DNA of 64,000 nt from Sphingobium sp. 15-1 (GTDB lineage: Bacteria; Pseudomonadota; Alphaproteobacteria; Sphingomonadales; Sphingomonadaceae): NCBI RefSeq assembly GCF_013375535.1, contig NZ_JABXJG010000002.1:1495001-1559000 (forward strand). Direction: 5' to 3'. Within the stretch, counting starts at the first letter, position 1. Every line of letters starts with the position of its first letter. Shown in pieces: positions 8,691-16,027 of this stretch. The notes under the pieces were generated by a model. The model had not been told where the DNA came from and ran no database searches. It worked only from the letters and a program-made list of their open reading frames with translations. A program made the position numbers and the translations under genes.

Positions 8691-8796
8691 TTCATCCCAT
8701 CGCGATTGGAGGGAGGGGGAAGGGGGGGACGGCTGGATGGTGCTGATGGGCACGGGCTGGCCGATCTTGTAACCCACCTTCTCCGGAGAAACTCCC
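8691..8796 (+). repeat. Upstream repeat, copy 1 (leader of DUF932 gene)
   Basis: About 106 bases starting CATCCCATCGCGATTGGAGG and running to the DUF932 start are repeated with few changes at 10421-10523. The repeat includes the GGAGAAACTCC ribosome-binding region and continues into the first eight codons. It marks one half of a degenerate duplication. The rest of the 344-base gap before it (8453-8690) shows no convincing gene. Confidence 0.75.
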
Positions 8797-9999
8797 ATGG
8801 CATCGCTTGCTCAAGCGCCCGCGCAAATTTCGCACGCCCCGTCCGGCGCCTATCACGTAGACGTCTCGCGCGGTACATCCAACACCCGCGTTTCCTCCGA
8901 ATGGTTCTCCAGGCCGGACGACGAGCGCTTTCTCTCCCTTGGCGATCTTTACGTCAGCGTCCGGACCCGAGCGGAACAGTCGCATACCCGCATCATCGAG
9001 AGCCGCGCCATCAAGGTTGAAGCCCGTCGTGACGAGCCCGAGCGTCTCGCGCTGATCCTCCCCGACAACGACATGCCCGTTGCGCCCACCAACTGGTCAT
9101 TCGGCCAGCTATGCAGTCTGGTGGGCGCGCCCGCCTCCTATATGCGCGAGCTGCCCGCGCCGCTTGCCGGCATCAATCTTCAATATGGTCTGCAAAATCA
9201 CAGGAACGAGCATGTAAAGCTCCTCCAGACCAATATGGGACGCACGGAATTGCGCTCCGTGACCAGTGAATCGTACGGCCGGGTCTGGGACCACCGTCTC
9301 ATCGAAGCGATCATGCGCTTTGCGGGCAACGGCACCGGCGACACGCGCTGGAAAGTGCCTGGCGTGCTGGACTGGCGAACGATGAACTATAATCCCCATG
9401 TCGATGTCACCAAGGAGACGACGACCTTCTATGCATCCGACCGCGATGTGTTCGTGTTCTTGGTCGATGATACGCACCCGATCGAGGCGGGTAAACTGCC
9501 GAATGGCGAACCGGATCTGTTCTTTCGCGGTTTCTATGCGTGGAACAGCGAGGTCGGCGCCAAAACCCTCGGCATCGCGACCTTCTACTTGCGCGCGGTG
9601 TGCGCCAACAGGATATTGTGGGGCGTTGAGAATTTCGAGGAGATCAAGATCCGGCACTCGAAATTCGCGGCCGGACGTTTCGCCCATCAGGCTGAACCGG
9701 CGCTCGCGCATTATGCCGACGCCTCACCTCGAACCTTCATCGACGGGATCAGGACCGCACGCGAACGGATCGTCGCGCGCAAGGACGAGGATCGCGTGGA
9801 TTTCCTGCGCAGGCGCGGCTTCTCCAAGTCCGACACCTCCAAGGTGATCGAGGCCGTGCTGGCCGAAGAAGGAAGGCCCCCCGAGAGCGTCTTCGACTTC
9901 GTGAACGGCATCACCGCGCTGGCACGCGCCCGGCCGCACCAGGATGCGCGCATCGACCTCGAAAGCAAAGCCCGCGGGCTGCTTGAGCAGATCCACTGA
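8797..9999 (+). CDS. DUF932 domain protein (phage/plasmid-like)
   Basis: A 400-residue protein typical of the DUF932 family found on plasmids and phages. Recognisable segments are RSVTSESYGRVWDHRLIEAI, FRGFYAWNSEVGAKTLGIAT and ILWGVENFEEIKIRHSK. The biochemical function of the family is not established. GGAGA lies 8 bases before the ATG. No defect is visible. A miniature copy retaining only the first eight and last about 38 codons lies at 10524-10664, showing past duplication followed by deletion. It lies downstream of the toxin-antitoxin pair, in the plasmid backbone. Confidence 0.85.
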   Translation: MASLAQAPAQISHAPSGAYHVDVSRGTSNTRVSSEWFSRPDDERFLSLGDLYVSVRTRAEQSHTRIIESRAIKVEARRDEPERLALILPDNDMPVAPTNWSFGQLCSLVGAPASYMRELPAPLAGINLQYGLQNHRNEHVKLLQTNMGRTELRSVTSESYGRVWDHRLIEAIMRFAGNGTGDTRWKVPGVLDWRTMNYNPHVDVTKETTTFYASDRDVFVFLVDDTHPIEAGKLPNGEPDLFFRGFYAWNSEVGAKTLGIATFYLRAVCANRILWGVENFEEIKIRHSKFAAGRFAHQAEPALAHYADASPRTFIDGIRTARERIVARKDEDRVDFLRRRGFSKSDTSKVIEAVLAEEGRPPESVFDFVNGITALARARPHQDARIDLESKARGLLEQIH

Positions 10000-10012
10000 G
10001 AGGAGATCGACC

Positions 10013-10204
10013 ACGCCCGAATTCACGATCGAAACCACCTTCCGGCTGCCGGCCTATCGCCGGCGCACCTATCAGGCTGACACTGCCGAACAGGCTTGCG
10101 AGGCAGCACTGGAGGATGACGACTGGTCCGGCCAAAAGGAGGATTATGAGGTCCATGGGCCAGCCCATGTCAGAAGCCAACGAATGGCGCCTTCCCGCCT
10201 TTGA
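10013..10204 (+). pseudogene. Small conserved plasmid protein, start changed to ACG and 3' end replaced
   Basis: A frame reading TPEFTIETTFRLPAYRRRTY, then QADTAEQACEAALEDDDW, looks coding and follows a good ribosome-binding site (GAGGAGA at 10000-10006). The codon 7 bases downstream is ACG instead of ATG, so it either uses a rare ACG start or has lost its start by one transition. After about 50 codons the frame runs into the duplicated helicase tail that begins at 10173 and ends soon afterwards. I read it as a gene truncated by the duplication event. The family is not recognised. Confidence 0.5.
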
Positions 10205-10385
10205 GGCACGGCTGGGCCAGACATTCCCTGACGCCGCATTGCTGGAAGACAAGCTCCAGTTACTCGCCGCGCTTGAGGAGGAACTGGCGAATAGCAAGGG
10301 TGAATTCGAACCGGGCAACGATGGCGAGGCCCCCGTGACCGATCGCGAAGGCATCGACGGCAAGCCGCTGTCGCAAGCGGCTTGA
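10173..10385 (+). pseudogene. Duplicated 3' tail of the large helicase gene
   Basis: From GAAGCCAACGAATGGCGCC on, this stretch copies bases 7288-7500 with scattered substitutions, mostly at third codon positions. It ends with the same protein tail (GDGEAPVTDREGIDGKPL, then SQAA instead of SEAA) and the same TGACCGGCC sequence after the stop. The pattern of silent changes shows the copy evolved under coding constraint or was acquired from a related element. The frame opens from an ATG at 10116 or 10161 and could make a short tail-only peptide. Confidence 0.7.
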
Positions 10386-10420
10386 CCGGCCGCCGGTCCC
10401 TATCAGGGGCCAGGCCGCCA

Positions 10421-10523
10421 TCCCATCGCGATTGGAGGGAGGGGGAAGAGGGGGATCGGCTGAATGGTGCTGATGGGCACGAACCGGCCGATCTTGCAAT
10501 CCACCTTCTACGGAGAAACTCCT
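10421..10523 (+). repeat. Upstream repeat, copy 2 (leader of miniature DUF932 gene)
   Basis: This is the second copy of the leader found at 8691-8796, again starting CATCCCATCGCGATTGGAGG and ending in GGAGAAACTCC just before an ATG. The differences are point changes and small indels in the G-rich tract. Confidence 0.75.
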
Positions 10524-10664
10524 ATGGCATCGCTTGCTCAAGCGCCCGCCAGTCTTTTCGATTTCGTCCAGGGCATCACCGCCCATGCGCGGAAGAAATC
10601 CCATAAGGACAAACGCCTCGACGTCGAGGCCAAGGGGCGCAAGCTCCTGAAAAAGGCGCGCTGA
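10524..10664 (+). pseudogene. Miniature DUF932 derivative (N-terminus joined to C-terminus)
   Basis: A 46-codon frame starting MASLAQAPA, identical to the DUF932 start at 8797, then continuing SLFDFVQGITAHARKK to the end. This corresponds to the last about 38 residues of that protein (SVFDFVNGITALARAR). The roughly 350 residues between are missing, so this is an internally deleted duplicate. It keeps its own ribosome-binding site and an open frame, so a small peptide may still be made. Confidence 0.7.
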
Positions 10665-10698
10665 GCGCCCGACGTAAACCCGCTTTTCCGAACCCCTT

Positions 10699-10722
10699 CG
10701 GCTCCGGCGCCCGCCGGGGCCG
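10699..10722 (+). terminator. GC-rich hairpin after the miniature DUF932 frame
   Basis: CGGCTCCGGCG, a three-base loop, then CGCCGGGGCCG form a strong stem. The following bases (CAATTCTT) are only weakly T-rich, so termination is probable but not certain. Confidence 0.4.
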
Positions 10723-10749
10723 CAATTCTTCTTGCGAAAGGATTCCGCC

Positions 10750-10956
10750 ATGAGCGCTTCCCCTCAAATGCAGACCTTCCTTGTCGAAGTCCAGTTCCTG
10801 AGCGGCGACGAGCAATATGGGATGGAACTCTACATGATCGACGCGCCGAACTGGTATCGCGCCGAGCAGCATGCGCTCGAACGCTCGGGCGAGAGCGTCT
10901 ATGATAACCCGCTGATCCCTGATTTGCGTCGTCGCGTTGTTTCCAAGCAGGTCTGA
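10750..10956 (+). CDS. Small hypothetical plasmid protein (68 aa)
   Basis: The frame starts MSASPQMQTFLVEVQFLSGD with GAAAGGA about 6 bases upstream; a longer start at 10732 is possible but less well placed. The protein is acidic, without membrane segments, and contains a WYRAEQHALERSGESVYDNP segment. I do not recognise a named family. It is one of a run of small genes between 10.7 and 15.8 kb that look like backbone genes of a sphingomonad mobile element. A hairpin follows its stop codon. Confidence 0.6.
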   Translation: MSASPQMQTFLVEVQFLSGDEQYGMELYMIDAPNWYRAEQHALERSGESVYDNPLIPDLRRRVVSKQV

Positions 10957-10961
10957 GAAGC

Positions 10962-10992
10962 GGGAACCGATCTCCCGCGATCGGTCCCTCTT
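10962..10992 (+). terminator. Candidate intrinsic terminator
   Basis: GGGAACCGATC, a short loop and GATCGGTCCC form a stem with one bulged base, followed by TCTTCT. It lies 6 bases after the stop of the preceding small gene. Confidence 0.45.
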
Positions 10993-11032
10993 CTGCCTCT
11001 GCGTCGGACTCCTCAAATCCGGAGCATTTTCC

Positions 11033-11431
11033 ATGTCCCGTTCCTCACGTGGGCTGGCATCCTTATTGTCAGCTTCTCCATCCTCAACCGGAACCCATCC
11101 AGAGCTGCGAAGTCCGAACGGCGAACTCCCAGCGCTGCCAGGGTCGGAAATCGGACGTTACTGCGTCCTTGCCACCACCCATCTTTCCATCGCAACAGCG
11201 GCCCTGCTCGACAGTTGGACCAATGGCCATGCGCATGAGGCGCCGATCATCGTTGCCCGAAACGCGCGTGGTTGGTTCGTGGCAACACGGCAGGCCGACG
11301 CCGCGCGCGAATTTTCGCTTCCCAACGATCTTCTGGAAGCGATCCGCCTGGCACGCAGCCGGGGTATCGGCCTGCTGCATTTCGACTGCGACGGTCCGGT
11401 GCTCGCGGAACTGCCCGTTCATGACGGGTAA
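11033..11431 (+). CDS. DUF5983-like hypothetical protein
   Basis: A 132-residue protein starting MSRSSRGLASLLSAS, with GGAG 9 bases upstream. The C-terminal half (RYCVLATTHLSIATAALLDS, then HFDCDGPVLAELPVHD) resembles the DUF5983 domain of plasmid proteins; that call is from memory of the pattern and is tentative. The N-terminal 45 residues are low-complexity, rich in Ser, Pro and Leu. The stop overlaps by 13 bp the 3' end of a gene on the other strand. Function unknown. Confidence 0.55.
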   Translation: MSRSSRGLASLLSASPSSTGTHPELRSPNGELPALPGSEIGRYCVLATTHLSIATAALLDSWTNGHAHEAPIIVARNARGWFVATRQADAAREFSLPNDLLEAIRLARSRGIGLLHFDCDGPVLAELPVHDG

Positions 11432-11640
11432 TCGGCTGATCCTGCCGATAGCGCTTTCAGGCGAGCGTTGAAATAGATCAAGCGGTCGGCGGCAAGCTCA
11501 GCCACATTCGCCTGGATCACATAGCCTTGCTGCCGCAGCACATCGCCAAGATCACGAACAATCGTGATCAGATCCCGTGTGGAAATTCCGCTGTCCAATA
11601 TACGGAGTATCTCACGTTCGTCTTCGTCAAGTTCACGCAT
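11419..11640 (-). CDS. Small hypothetical protein (73 aa), helical
   Basis: Reads MRELDEDEREILRILDSGIS and is predicted to be almost wholly alpha-helical and acidic. GGGAGG lies 5 bases before the ATG on this strand, which decides the start against a longer upstream extension to 11799. It runs against the two neighbouring plus-strand genes. No family recognised; the helical, charged nature would suit a small DNA- or protein-binding regulator, but nothing shows that directly. Confidence 0.55.
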   Translation of the reverse strand: MRELDEDEREILRILDSGISTRDLITIVRDLGDVLRQQGYVIQANVAELAADRLIYFNARLKALSAGSADYPS

Positions 11641-11863
11641 AAAGCCTCCCCGATCTGTGTCGATCCAGAGGGTGATTGAATTCCTGGAGCATGGCCGGGT
11701 CGGGCGCGATTGCCATCGGCGCCGAGTCCGCCATGCGCTGAGAATAGTATCTGATGCGCAAGACGACAACGGCGACTTCTGCCAGCGGTCAGTGATCATC
11801 TGATCGATCCGTCCTCGTCAGTCATTCGTGGCGTAGTCCCCCCCTTTCGCCGGAGGTTCAACT

Positions 11864-12325
11864 ATGGACATTATCGTTACCCGCGTCCGGCTGCCGGGCG
11901 CGGCGCTCCTATTCGAATATCGCGCGCTGGTGCCATGGACGGCACTCTCAACTGACCGACAGGCTATCCTTCCTTCTGTCCTTGGCCCTCATATTGCGGG
12001 CCGGCCTCAATGTGTACGCCTTGCACCGCTGATCGCGCCCGATCCCTATTTCGCCATGCGGGAACCTGAGCGGTCCTATCTGGCTCGCCGCATTGGCCTG
12101 GTGGCCCGGCGGGTCGAGACGCTGCTCGTTCGAGCCGTCTTTCCCGAAATGACCGCTGATATGCTGCCGATCCATTATCGCGGCGATCATGAGACGGGCG
12201 ATGCCTGCCATTGCGTTCCGATTATCGACCTCGCAACTGCGTTCGATCGGCTCGAGCCGGCTCTCGACGTGCTGATGGCAAGCGATCTCGGACTTTACCA
12301 GGGCTGCGCCCAAAATGCGGCCTGA
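11864..12325 (+). CDS. Hypothetical plasmid protein (153 aa)
   Basis: Starts MDIIVTRVRLPGAALLFEYR with CGGAGG about 8 bases upstream. It contains two His/Cys-rich pieces (HYRGDHETGDACHCVP) that might bind metal. The family is not recognised. It begins a plus-strand series of closely spaced small genes (12349, 12564) that probably form an operon. Confidence 0.6.
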   Translation: MDIIVTRVRLPGAALLFEYRALVPWTALSTDRQAILPSVLGPHIAGRPQCVRLAPLIAPDPYFAMREPERSYLARRIGLVARRVETLLVRAVFPEMTADMLPIHYRGDHETGDACHCVPIIDLATAFDRLEPALDVLMASDLGLYQGCAQNAA

Positions 12326-12348
12326 GCTTCACACGAAAGGATCGGCAT

Positions 12349-12561
12349 ATGAACCAGAGTGATGAGTTCAGTCTTGAAACCGCGGCGTGCCTCTGGGATT
12401 TCGTGTCGGAGTGGATCGTTCGCCACATCGACTGGTCCGATCCCGCCCGTCCCACGATCAGAGCGCAGCCCCTGCCGAAGGGTGGCAAGCTGCTCACGGA
12501 GCCGGTCCTTCTGCCCGCTACGTCTCCTACCTCCGAAACGCCTATAAGCGAAGGAATTTGA
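12349..12561 (+). CDS. Small hypothetical protein (70 aa)
   Basis: Begins MNQSDEFSLETAACLWDFVS, with GAAAGGA about 6 bases upstream, 23 bases after the previous stop and 2 bases before the next start. The N-terminal half looks like an amphipathic helix and the rest is Pro/Thr-rich. No family recognised; the tight spacing supports it as a real operon member. Confidence 0.5.
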   Translation: MNQSDEFSLETAACLWDFVSEWIVRHIDWSDPARPTIRAQPLPKGGKLLTEPVLLPATSPTSETPISEGI

Positions 12562-12563
12562 CC

Positions 12564-13004
12564 ATGGGACGCTCGGTTTCCTATCCCAGCGGGGCGCATG
12601 TCGCGTACGCGCAATGGGACGCAGGCTGGATCGCCGACGACGATGACCCCGCCAGCGGCCATGTCGACGAACTTGTCGCACAGGACGACTGGCAGTTCAT
12701 CGTCGAGGACTTCCGCGAGCAAATCCTCGTGCACTATCCTTCGGCCTGGATCGCGAACGGCTGGATCGGCCGCGAAGACCGGACTGTCGCCATGAACCGC
12801 TACGCCACCTTCGGCATCTCGGAATATTGCGGCTGCATCGCTTACTGGGTGGTGCTGCGCGAGGATATCGACGCTGATCATCAGGGACTGGCGGAGCGCT
12901 GGTTCGACCGGATCGCGGCGAAATTCGAGCAGCGGTTCGCAACGCTCGTCCGTCTCGGCACATTCTCCAACGGCGAGGCGATCTATCGGCGCATCGCCGC
13001 CTGA
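12564..13004 (+). CDS. Hypothetical plasmid protein (146 aa)
   Basis: Starts MGRSVSYPSGAHVAYAQWDA, with AAGGA about 8 bases upstream and a 2-base gap after the preceding gene. It is acidic and aromatic-rich (DDWQFIVEDFREQIL, EYCGCIAYWVVLRED) and shows no signal peptide or membrane helix. The compositional pattern is that of a conserved soluble protein of mobile elements; the function is unknown. Confidence 0.65.
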   Translation: MGRSVSYPSGAHVAYAQWDAGWIADDDDPASGHVDELVAQDDWQFIVEDFREQILVHYPSAWIANGWIGREDRTVAMNRYATFGISEYCGCIAYWVVLREDIDADHQGLAERWFDRIAAKFEQRFATLVRLGTFSNGEAIYRRIAA

Positions 13005-13154
13005 CTGCGGGATCGGGCAATCGCAGTCGCCTCGCAAATCCATATCAGCCGGTCCTTTCATGCCGCCAGATCCCGGAGGCGAGTCCGGGCGATGGAGTGG
13101 AGGAAGGTCGCAGTGAAGGGCAACGAATAGGTTGCTGCAATCCCGGAGGCTTAC

Positions 13155-14855
13155 ATGACCTTTCCCACCATGATCCACACCTCGGTCAGCCAATCCCTGC
13201 TCACCAGGATCGGACGATTCCATAATGGCGGTGCCCTGGATATGCTCCTCGAAGCCATCCAGAACGGACGTAGAGCAGGCGCGACGCGCATCGATATCGG
13301 CCTGACTGTGACCGATCGAGGCCCCGTGCTGCATATCTGCGACGACGGCCGCGGCATCGCCGATCCCGCCAAGTTTCTGACGCTTGGGGATTCGGGTTGG
13401 GATGAGAATATCGCGCGCTCCGAAGACCCCGCGGGCATGGGTGTGTTCAGCCTCGCGGGCCGCCATGTGATCGTACACTCTCACGCTGCCGAACGCGGTG
13501 CAGCCTGGCAGGTCACCATCACGCCTGACGCATGGGAAAGCGGCCAGCCGCTCGATGTCACCCCTTCCGCCCTCGACAGGGGGACTGAAATCCAGATCGA
13601 CTTGCCCGAAGCGTGGGCACAGCAGCTAGAACAGGCGGTGAAGGATGCTGCGCGTTTCTGCCCGGTACCGATCTGGTTCGGTGGAAAACTGTTGCCCCAG
13701 GAAAGCTTCCTTCGCGAAGCGAGACGGATAGAGGAATGGAACGGCTGTCGCATCGGCATTTTCGCCGACAAACATCATGTCTACCGCGAAAAGCCCCGGA
13801 TCAACTTCCACGGCCTCACCGTGCCCTGCCGACTGCCGCATATCCAAGACGCGAATGGCGGTTGCGGATGGTATGTGAAGGTCGACATCGTCGATGCGCC
13901 TGACCTCAAGCTCGTGCTCCCCGCGCGCAAGGAGATGGTGCAGAACGCGGCGCTCGATGCGCTGCGCGAAGCCTGTGAAGCCGCGGTCTTTCGCACAATC
14001 GCCTGCGAGGGCCACCATCGGCTTTCCCATGCCCATTGGTTAAGGGCGCAGGCGCTCGGAATATTCCTGCCGGAAGCCGCGCCCTGGCTCTCGGCCTGGA
14101 CGCCGCGCACCGCCGAGGCGAGCAGCGATCTTTTCGGTGACCGGGTGGCGGGCGAGCCGATGATCCTGATGCGAGTGGGCGAAGCCCATATCGAGCAATG
14201 TGTCGGTCGTGCCATCGCTTCGGGGCGACCGCTCGGCGCTACCCCTGTTGACCCCGTCGGTGAATTTGTGGGTTACAGCTGGTACGACGCCCTTCCGCGC
14301 ATAGTAGGCTCCTCCTTTCGCATCGAACAAGGCGAAGGTAACATCGTCGATTATGCCGCGGGCAAGCCAGTGCCCCCGGGATTGATCACCGGACGGGTCG
14401 ATAGGATATCGCTCGAACTTGCCGTGCAGATGCCGGACGTTCCCTGCGAAGCTGCGGAGGTGCTCGCACTACCCGCCGATGTCGTGATCATTCCGCCCGA
14501 TTGCTGGACCGATCTCGATGACGTCATTGTTCTGCTCGGTGCCGATTGCGTGATCGAACCTGGCGATCTCGCTTCATTGCTGGCATCCGCCTATTTCTCT
14601 CCTAGCGAGGATTGCGAGGCCGACAGCTATCATAGCCAGCAAGCGGCGTTCGACATGCAGGCGCGTTTTGTCGCCAACATGCTGCTGCTCGGCGAGGACG
14701 CCGCGATCATCCAGCGGGTCCGCGAAGCGATGCGCGAGCATGTCTCTTGGCTGATCCCCCGGGATCGACCGATCACCGTGCGCGCCGTCAATTATCTGGT
14801 CGATGTCGCCTTCGCGGACAGTGACCAGACACCCGCGCCGGAAGCCGCCCAATAG
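13155..14855 (+). CDS. GHKL (HSP90/MutL-like) ATPase, plasmid-borne
   Basis: A 566-residue protein whose first about 170 residues form a Bergerat-fold ATP site: N box LLEAIQNGRRAGATRIDIGL, G1 box ICDDGRGIADP and G2 box DPAGMGVFSLAGRH. The rest (about 400 residues) matches no domain I know and could carry the specific function. Proteins with this head act in chaperone, repair or defence roles; here the neighbours are small backbone genes of unknown role. A good ribosome-binding site (CGGAGG) precedes the ATG. The overlapping frames on other strands are shadows. Confidence 0.8.
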   Translation: MTFPTMIHTSVSQSLLTRIGRFHNGGALDMLLEAIQNGRRAGATRIDIGLTVTDRGPVLHICDDGRGIADPAKFLTLGDSGWDENIARSEDPAGMGVFSLAGRHVIVHSHAAERGAAWQVTITPDAWESGQPLDVTPSALDRGTEIQIDLPEAWAQQLEQAVKDAARFCPVPIWFGGKLLPQESFLREARRIEEWNGCRIGIFADKHHVYREKPRINFHGLTVPCRLPHIQDANGGCGWYVKVDIVDAPDLKLVLPARKEMVQNAALDALREACEAAVFRTIACEGHHRLSHAHWLRAQALGIFLPEAAPWLSAWTPRTAEASSDLFGDRVAGEPMILMRVGEAHIEQCVGRAIASGRPLGATPVDPVGEFVGYSWYDALPRIVGSSFRIEQGEGNIVDYAAGKPVPPGLITGRVDRISLELAVQMPDVPCEAAEVLALPADVVIIPPDCWTDLDDVIVLLGADCVIEPGDLASLLASAYFSPSEDCEADSYHSQQAAFDMQARFVANMLLLGEDAAIIQRVREAMREHVSWLIPRDRPITVRAVNYLVDVAFADSDQTPAPEAAQ

Positions 14856-14931
14856 GGCATGCGCCGGACCAGTCATTACCCGGACGGTGCCCTGTGCATC
14901 GCGCACGGACATAGCTTTCAAGGAGCGCTAT

Positions 14932-15360
14932 ATGAACGACGATCAATTCGACACGCTGGTCGACGACGCCACACATGCCGTCAACAACCTCATTCCCGAC
15001 AAATATCTGGACCGCATGGGCGACGATGCGCGCAGTGGCTTGCTCGTCTCCATCAACGATGCCCTGACCGCCATCCTACGTGACGTGATCGGCCATGCCG
15101 ACGTCAGCAACGGCAATCCAACCCGAGCCTGTACGATTGCCGCGATGATCGGTGAACTCATCGAGGTCCATATCGACAAGTGCGATAAGACCGAAGGCGG
15201 CGAGACTGACCATCCGCCCCATGTGATTTCGGAAGTTCACGGCACCAGAGCTAATATTGACAGCATAGCCAGCTGCGAGGTCGAGGCGGTAACGCAAATC
15301 TATCTGGTACTCGACGATGGCGCAGCGTTCCGCATCACCGTGGAGGCCGTGGCTCCATGA
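14932..15360 (+). CDS. Hypothetical protein (142 aa)
   Basis: Starts MNDDQFDTLVDDATHAVNNL, with AAGGAG 8 bases upstream. The N-terminal 85 residues are helical and the C-terminal part is beta-rich (CEVEAVTQIYLVLDDGAAFR). It overlaps the next small gene by 4 bp (ATGA), so translational coupling is likely. Family not recognised. It follows the GHKL ATPase by 76 bases and may share its transcript. Confidence 0.6.
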   Translation: MNDDQFDTLVDDATHAVNNLIPDKYLDRMGDDARSGLLVSINDALTAILRDVIGHADVSNGNPTRACTIAAMIGELIEVHIDKCDKTEGGETDHPPHVISEVHGTRANIDSIASCEVEAVTQIYLVLDDGAAFRITVEAVAP

Positions 15361-15557
15361 TCGACATGCATTTGGCGCTCCGCGCGCTAAGACGACTCGC
15401 CCTTGCTTCGACGCAGGACGAGATCGACGCCGCAAGAATGGAAGCCGCCGACGTCCTCGACCAGGCCGGTTGGGAGAGGTCAGCGCGCATCGTCGTTGAA
15501 AGCATTGGCCGCTCGGTTGTTTCCGATTCTCGGGCCAGCTCCTCGCAAAGGGTCTGA
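15357..15557 (+). CDS. Small hypothetical protein (66 aa)
   Basis: Starts by ATGA overlap with the preceding gene. The product (MIDMHLALRALRRLALASTQ) is helical in its first two thirds with an Ala/Asp/Glu-rich middle, then ends in a Ser-rich tail. Nothing identifies a family; the overlap and continuous frame support a genuine coupled gene. Confidence 0.5.
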   Translation: MIDMHLALRALRRLALASTQDEIDAARMEAADVLDQAGWERSARIVVESIGRSVVSDSRASSSQRV

Positions 15558-15621
15558 TCCCGGCAACCGATCCATCCGGCCGACCCCAAAGCTTCCTCAC
15601 CGCAATCCCATGGAGGATATC

Positions 15622-15810
15622 ATGCCAGCACTGTCTCCGCTCAGGGCACGTTTGGCTGGGGTCTCCCACAGCTACGCGATCGCCATCCGGCGCAGGGCAG
15701 CCACCGGCCGCAACCAGTTCGTCATCCGCACCGGCGACCCGATGCAGCCCTTCCGCGTAACCGAAACATGTCCCGCAAATGGGGAGGAACTGCTCCTGTG
15801 CGTCGTCTGA
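15622..15810 (+). CDS. Small hypothetical protein (62 aa), basic
   Basis: ATG at 15622 follows GGAGGATATC. The protein is basic (MPALSPLRARLAGVSHSYAI, then RRRAATGRNQFVI) and ends CPANGEELLLCVV. No family recognised. It is the last gene before a strong terminator at 15988 and a long gene-poor stretch. Confidence 0.5.
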   Translation: MPALSPLRARLAGVSHSYAIAIRRRAATGRNQFVIRTGDPMQPFRVTETCPANGEELLLCVV

Positions 15811-15987
15811 CCCAAAGATACTGCCACTGCGGACGCCGCCGGTAGGATCAAATATGAGGCCTCCGGCCGGTCGCTGCTGTTCCCTTTCGGGCAACGGTTG
15901 CCCCGGCAGACTGCCCCTCAGGGGCGATTGGCATCCGCGTGGGTCCAGCGGTACGGTCCCCACGACATAGTGTGGATACCCGCCCTG

Positions 15988-16027
15988 AAAATGGCATCCC
16001 GGCATCGGTCGGGAGGCCATTTTTTTA
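15988..16027 (+). terminator. Strong, probably bidirectional intrinsic terminator
   Basis: AAAATGGCATCCCG, a short loop and CGGGAGGCCATTTTTTT form a long stem with T-runs that work on both strands. It closes the plus-strand gene series that begins at 13155. Confidence 0.75.

Noticed and set aside
7769-8878. A 369-codon minus-strand frame across the toxin-antitoxin pair
   Set aside because: The plus strand holds a textbook ParDE pair and the DUF932 start; the opposite frame has no domain and no ribosome-binding site.
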